DNA of 64,000 bases from Bisporella sp. PMI_857 (Eukaryota > Ascomycota > Leotiomycetes > Helotiales > Helotiaceae): the NCBI GenBank assembly GCA_021307315.1, contig JAJSPD010000053.1, forward strand, positions 278,678 to 342,677, read 5' to 3'. Every line of letters starts with the position of its first letter. Within the stretch, counting starts at the first letter, position 1. Positions 59,811-64,000 of the stretch are shown here, one piece after another. Below the pieces are notes generated by a model, which saw only the letters and a program-made list of their open reading frames with translations, had not been told where the DNA came from and did no database searches. A program made the position numbers and the translations under genes.

Positions 59811-59841
59811 TTGCTGAATAAGCGAGTTAGAACGCTCTGGC

Positions 59842-60170
59842 TGTAACAGTCAGCCGAAGGGTTTTCAGCTGTAGGACTTTCAGGGCTGCAAGCAGCACGC
59901 TCCGCCCATGGCCAGCCACGGGCTTACAGCTACAGCAGCCACAGGCTTCCAGCTACAACAGCTACAGCAGCCACAGGCTCACAGCTACAGCACAGTGAAA
60001 GATATAAGGAACAGCTAGAGCTTTCTGAACAAAGCAAGCTTGAGTTTTTCCTTTCCATGTTAGACTTACAAGCATACTTCTAAATATTATCACTATTGCA
60101 ACTACATCGCTAGCCACGTATCCTTATCTGTTATATTGCAAATCCCTCCTGCTGCCCTCTATTTGTTACA
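59842..60170. mobile_element. 329-bp solo LTR inside the piggyBac right terminal repeat
   Basis: Begins TGTAACAGTC, ends ATTTGTTACA; termini TGTAACA/TGTTACA are inverted. It is flanked by the direct repeat CTGGC (59837-59841, 60171-60175), which is itself part of the piggyBac end CTGGCGG. Interior has a CAG/CTA-rich imperfect tandem repeat (about 59925-59995) and a TATAAGG-like box near 60003. GC content is normal, unlike the RIP-degraded host element, suggesting later insertion or escape from RIP because of small size. Confidence 0.88.
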
Positions 60171-60365
60171 CTGGCGGTTAAAGGGATAGGTCTACTACGA
60201 AGGATACAAAAACATGAGGAACGACTGTAGAGAGTAGGAGCAAGCCTTTATATAGGCGACTCCGACTCTCCTCCGTATCGGCTCTGTAACCCATCATGCC
60301 CTGCTCGTCAACCCTTTAATCCTGCGCGCCCTGACCTTCGCTTACGCTTCGGTTGTTACACTCTT

Positions 60366-60701
60366 AACGAGAATCCATACCCCACTGAGCAGCCATTGTA
60401 CGTAGTGCTCTTGCTCTGAATGCCAACTCCTTCAGGCGCTAAACACTGAAAACTCTCCCAACATAACTCCATATGAGGTAATGCAGCTTACTTGCAAGTG
60501 TGGTTAGCGAATATTCCTTGAGATCCGTTTCTTTCCCCGAGGCTGCCCGATAGGTTTGCCCACTCGACAATATACGTTATTATAGCGCCGACCAGTAACT
60601 CTTTATCTCGCTTATTCCTCTCATGCATTTCTATCCTTCGCGTATGCTGATTGCCTTTTAGGTGCACATCGGGCTCAATGAACTTGGCCTTGGCTCCAGC
60701 G

Positions 60702-60704
<3 letters not shown>
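60366..60704. other. Unassigned stretch between the LTR nest and the LINE tail
   Basis: About 340 bases. The minus strand is open for ~65 residues (EPDVHLKGNQHTRRIEMHER; KRDKELLVGAIITYIVEW) but the stretch is not recognised. Possibly older transposon sequence. Confidence 0.4.

Positions 60705-60705
<1 letters not shown>

Positions 60706-60735
<30 letters not shown>
60706..60735. repeat. (ATG/CAT)n microsatellite, LINE tail
   Basis: About ten GAT units on the plus strand, at the 3' end of the minus-strand LINE copy A. Confidence 0.85.
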
Positions 60736-61437
60736 AATTATTAGTATTCCTTTTAACGTGCTGTATCGGTCGAGGACTATGTAGCACGGCTAGCGCCTAC
60801 GCGCTAGCGTTCCTATCTAGTTTATTTACAAGCAATGGTGGTGTCTATGTATTCCAGTGAATGTTGAGGGTCTAGCCCTAATTGTAGCAAATAGCAAAAC
60901 AAATGAAATCGTAACGAACGTTTATTTTTCTCCTTTTAGCTCCTCTAGCTTTTCTAGCTTTCGCTCTCGCTTTAGCTTATTTAGGTAATTCCGTTTAGTA
61001 CAGACGCTAGTCTTTTTTAAGAACGCTAGCTTTTTTTCAATGCCGATAGTTGTATGCAGTAATAAGGCTATTGTAAACCTGTTTTTTTCCAAAGTCGTTT
61101 TTTTAGCTTTGATTTAGCTAAAACTACCTTAGAATTATTACAGCTAAATAGCAAATGCTAAACTGTTTTTTCGTTCTGCACACGCACTTGTCTAAAGTCA
61201 CGTGGCTTAGCTTGTGCAAGTAGAATCTAATATAGCTATAGCCTAATTTGAGTTGATATAACGAACTAGCTAGCTCTCTAGTCGTTCCGCGCGGCAGTTG
61301 TATTTTCGACTTGATTTTCCACGGAAATAGCTTTTTGTACGTAAATGGATTTGTACTAGGCTTGCTGTCGTATTTTACTAGTACGTTTTTCCATTCTGCA
61401 ATATTAGCTTTTTTAGCTTCGCAGCCGAGTACCGCAA

Positions 61438-61595
61438 AACTATTATTATTATTATTATTATTCCTTTTAACGTGCTGTATCAGTCGAGGATTATGTAGCA
61501 CGGCTAGCGCCTACGCGCTAGCGTTTCTATCTAGTTTATTTACAAGTAATGGTGGTAGTCAATCTATTCCAGTGAGTGTTGAGGGTCTAGCCCTA
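61438..61595 (-). mobile_element. LINE copy B: 3'-UTR fragment with (AAT)n tail inserted in copy A
   Basis: 61459-61595 is nearly identical to 60745-60880, the 3' UTR of copy A, and is followed on the minus strand by about seven AAT units (61440-61460). It sits inside the RNase H region of copy A, right after IYADNH. A strongly 5'-truncated insertion of the same family explains it; no clear target duplication was found. Confidence 0.75.
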
Positions 61596-62733
61596 GTGAT
61601 TGTCGGCATAGATATTGTAGTTCTGGCCAGACTGTGCTATTGTACTAGCGTATTCGATAGCTTGTGTGATTCCTTCTAGTTCTCCATTGTAAACTAGCTG
61701 TGATTGGCCGATATTGTCGATATTACGATGTATTGTACTAGGCTGTCCTTGATTGTCGTATTGTAGCGCAATAAAGCCTATTCCTATCCCTGTCGATTCG
61801 GTAGTCGGGATCATCGACGCGTCAGAATACATGTTAATTGTACTAAGGTAGCTTAGGTGATTCAAGCTAGTTTGGTGCATTGTGGTGGCGTCCTCTTTTG
61901 ACAACGAGCTGATTTCGACATTGTACGGCGTAGTGCGATTCCATGGAGCGTACTTGTAGTGCTGTATGTGCTCTAAGTTAGCTGAACTAGCGATGCGTTC
62001 TAGCTGTGTGCCGGCTGTAGCTGTTTGTGTAGCTTGTCTGATAGGGTGATTTTGAGGTAGCTTCAAAGCTCGTATAGCATATTGACGTACGCTTGCATTA
62101 AGCCGTACGCTAGCAGGATACAATGCCGATTCGACTTCCATAGGGCAAATAGGGCTAGTTCGGAAAACACCTAGTATTTTGCGTAGTGCTAGGTTCTGTA
62201 ACGATTGTAGTTGTCGGCTGAATTGTGCTTGACCTTTCCACCATATTACCGCTCCGTAGTCGGCCACGCTAGTCACGCAAGCGAGGTATAGTTGTCGAAT
62301 AGCAAAAGGACTCAGACCTTGTTCCGTATTAGCTAGTCTAGCTAGTCGATAAAAACTAGATCTAGCCTGACTAGTACGTATTGCGACGTGTTGCTTGAAT
62401 GTGAGTCCTGAATCGAACCAAACGCCTAGCCAGCGTACTAGCTTTTTTGGCTGTACGACCTCGTTGTCAGGTAGTCGTAAGCTAATTGTACTAGCTAGTT
62501 TAGCTGTTGTAAAATGGATCAATTCGGTTTTGCCCAAATCAAATTGAATTGCATTCAAGCTCGCTAGTTTAGCTAGTTTAGCTACTTCGCGTTCTAGTAC
62601 AAAAAATTTTGACCCCCCTCTTTTGTTCAAACAACACTTGCAATACTTGAAGAACTAGCTCACTAGCCTATTCCTCCCAGCAATTACCAGCTCGACGCGT
62701 GGTACGCGTAAGAAAGCTGTTGTTGTGGTCGAT

Positions 62734-64000
62734 ATGTCGAGCGCGTCTGACCCCTTTTTGGAGGCGCCCGCCTCCAGCCCACCACCCAGTGACGACGTCG
62801 ACCTCGTCGACGTGCCTATCGAAAGCTCTAGCTTAGAGCTACCGAATCAGCCTATTAGCAACAGTGCTATTAGGCCTATCGAGCTAGAACTCAGCTCCGA
62901 CCCTATTGCCAGCAATCTTTTCGCGACAGAAAATTTTTCTGCCGCTGTCGCCTCAGGCATCAATTCTCACCGCCCGAATTACAACCAAAATGGCAAGCGT
63001 ACGGCATTTAGTTTTTCCGCAGCCGACAACAACAACAACGCGAAACAAGCACGTTTTGCAACATCAACAACAACACAATCGGCACGCGAGCTAGTTTTAC
63101 AAGCTCGTGATTTATTGATCCAAGCTAGCTTAGCTACGCAATCACGCGACGAGCAATCGAAGCTACTAGATTTGCTAGAGATTTTCAGAGAGTACACGGA
63201 ACAGGGCAAATTGCGTACGGCCTCTACAATTATCACGTCGCAAATCGCCAACCTAGAATCAGCTACGCGTCAAATTGAGACGAAAGCTAAAGCACTAGCT
63301 AAAGCTACGGCACCTACAGCTACAGCACCCAAATCGACACCGTCATACGCGTCTATCGCTACGACTAGCAACATGCCCAACAACAACAACAACAAGGCTG
63401 TTCCGCAAGAATAGACACTGGTCAAATCAAAGCAAAAAGCTAAGTCATTATCAATTGAACTAAGCAAAACTAAGGCCAAAGACCTTAGACTTGTACTAGT
63501 CACGTCGTCAGACGTTGCTACCAAATTTTCACTTTTGGCACTTCGGAATGCTTTTAATCAAGCTTTTGCTAATAAAAGTGTTAAAAATCCAGTAGTCAAT
63601 ACTATTACTAAATTTATGGGCCAAAACCTAGTTGTTACAACGACTAGTTAATTTTCAGCAAGCTATTTGATCGAAAAGCAAGCTATTTAGCAATACTTAG
63701 TACCGTTTAAATCAATGCAAAAAGACGAATTTTGGCACAAAGTCGTATTGCATAGCATACTTACTAGCGACTTCAATACTACAAAAGGAATGGAGCTAGT
63801 AATTAAGGAAATCAAACGTTCAACAAAGGGCTACAACCAATTGGAACTCCTTATTGGCTGACGTCGGCCGACAAAAGAGCTAATCAGCGCGCGGGATCGG
63901 TCGTAGTATCATTTGCTACAGCTGAGGAAGCTAATCGAGCTATCCGTTACCGGCTGTTTATTGCCGGCATCAGCGTACGCGTAGAGAAATTCTATGCTAC
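62734..64000 (+). pseudogene. Tad-type LINE ORF1 (gag-like), 5' part, broken, running off the window
   Basis: Starts MSSASDPFLEAPASSPPP; a GTG three codons upstream is in frame but not preferred. The first 226 codons are open: acidic Ser/Pro N terminus, Asn runs and a helical region (SARELVLQARDLLIQASLAT, LLDLLEIFREYTEQGKLRTA). A TAG at 63412 interrupts; coding then continues in frame (VATKFSLLALRNAFNQAF, NTITKFMGQNLVVT) with more stops near 63648 and 63688. A one-base loss near 63839 shifts the frame, after which the typical Tad ORF1 block reads SFATAEEANRAIRYRLFIAG, ISVRVEKFYA at the window end. The 5' UTR probably begins near 62613, head to head with LINE copy A. Not functional as it stands. 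Confidence 0.78.

Larger units (their letters stand above)
57520..60181 (+). mobile_element. PiggyBac-like DNA transposon, degraded, with two nested insertions
   Basis: The ends are inverted: CCGCCAGAGCGTT at 57524-57536 and its complement AACGCTCTGGC (59831-59841) plus GG at 60176-60177, the two parts of the right end being separated by a 329-bp solo LTR. Both ends abut TTAA (57520-57523, 60178-60181), the target site of piggyBac elements. The symmetry extends outward through TATCCCT/AGGGATA, so either the terminal repeat is longer than 13 bp or the target was palindromic. The interior from about 57900 to 59820 is very AT-rich, consistent with repeat-induced point mutation. Confidence 0.82.
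57438..60360. mobile_element. Outer solo LTR, split by later insertions
   Basis: Left piece 57438-57523 starts TGTAACGACG; right piece 60182-60360 ends GGTTGTTACA. The termini TGTAAC/GTTACA are inverted, and both outer edges are flanked by the 5-bp direct repeat CTCTT (57433-57437 and 60361-60365), the normal duplication of an LTR retroelement. Without the inserted piggyBac-like DNA the LTR would be about 265 bp. A TATA-like TTTATATAGG lies in the right piece. Family (Copia or Gypsy) cannot be told. Confidence 0.78.
60705..62612 (-). mobile_element. 5'-truncated Tad/I-type LINE (copy A) with ORF2 remnant
   Basis: Minus-strand order: reverse-transcriptase end, RNase H start (to 61593), an inserted 3'-UTR copy (61438-61595), ORF2 C-terminal part (about 61430-60931), 3' UTR and tail. 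RT/RNase H region: LNAIQFDLGKTELIHFTTAK, WLGVWFDSGLTFKQHV, CVTSVADYGAVIWW, then RNase H acidic residues in MYSDAS, NGELEGI and IYADN. C-terminal part: PRGTTRELASSLYQLKLGYS, DKCVCRTKK, LAFLKKTSVCTKRN and a charged end ELKGEK. The 3' end carries a short ATC-repeat tail at 60705-60740 rather than poly(A), as in this LINE group. The 5' end is cut near 62612 and the copy is inactive. Confidence 0.8.

Noticed and set aside
60488..60787. Minus-strand frame with a His run, considered as a gene
   Set aside because: The His run is the translated LINE (CAT)n tail, and the frame spans an element boundary.

Overview
This window comes from the nuclear genome of a filamentous ascomycete (Pezizomycotina). 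The evidence is genes broken by short introns of about 50-90 nt with GT-AG ends and CTAAC/CTGAC-like branch sites, compact genes on both strands, long low-complexity proteins, and a degraded transposon island. The gene set, including a secreted pectate lyase, fits a plant-associated Leotiomycete, but that placement is inference. No rRNA, tRNA, CRISPR or prokaryotic feature was seen.

Layout. 1-28.7 kb: LEU1 (cut by the window start), an unrecognised protein with a C-terminal membrane anchor, a Nur1/Mug154 nuclear rim protein, V-ATPase subunit F, an NPC2-type lipid transfer protein, a mitochondrial L-2-hydroxyglutarate dehydrogenase-like FAD enzyme, an N-terminally anchored unknown, a PH-domain protein, a Q-rich coiled-coil unknown, eIF3g, mitochondrial Hsp70 and a DUF2415 protein. 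28.7-30.9 kb is AT-rich and gene-poor. 30.9-45.4 kb: END3, an AT-hook protein, a CX5R phosphatase-like protein, SPO7, a CGI-58/Cld1-type alpha/beta hydrolase and an AIFM2/FSP1-like oxidoreductase. 45.4-57.3 kb: an UNC-93-like transporter, a PL1 pectate lyase with an extra N-terminal module, and an M1 aminopeptidase, separated by long spacers.

57.4-64.0 kb is a transposon island. A solo LTR (5-bp duplication CTCTT) is split by an RIP-degraded piggyBac-like element at a TTAA site. That element contains a 161-bp TG...CA element (duplication CATAT) and carries a 329-bp solo LTR (duplication CTGGC) inside its right terminal repeat. Next to this lie a minus-strand Tad/I-type LINE remnant interrupted by a 3'-UTR copy of its own family and, head to head with it, the 5' part of a plus-strand LINE that runs off the window.

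The genes do not form a pathway cluster. They are mostly housekeeping genes: leucine synthesis, vacuolar acidification, sterol/lipid handling, translation initiation, mitochondrial protein import and folding, actin/endocytosis and nuclear-envelope/lipin regulation. The most striking structure is the nested transposon island. Exon boundaries were inferred by hand from splice signals, reading frame and remembered family conservation. Each multi-exon model closes in frame, but none was checked against transcripts.
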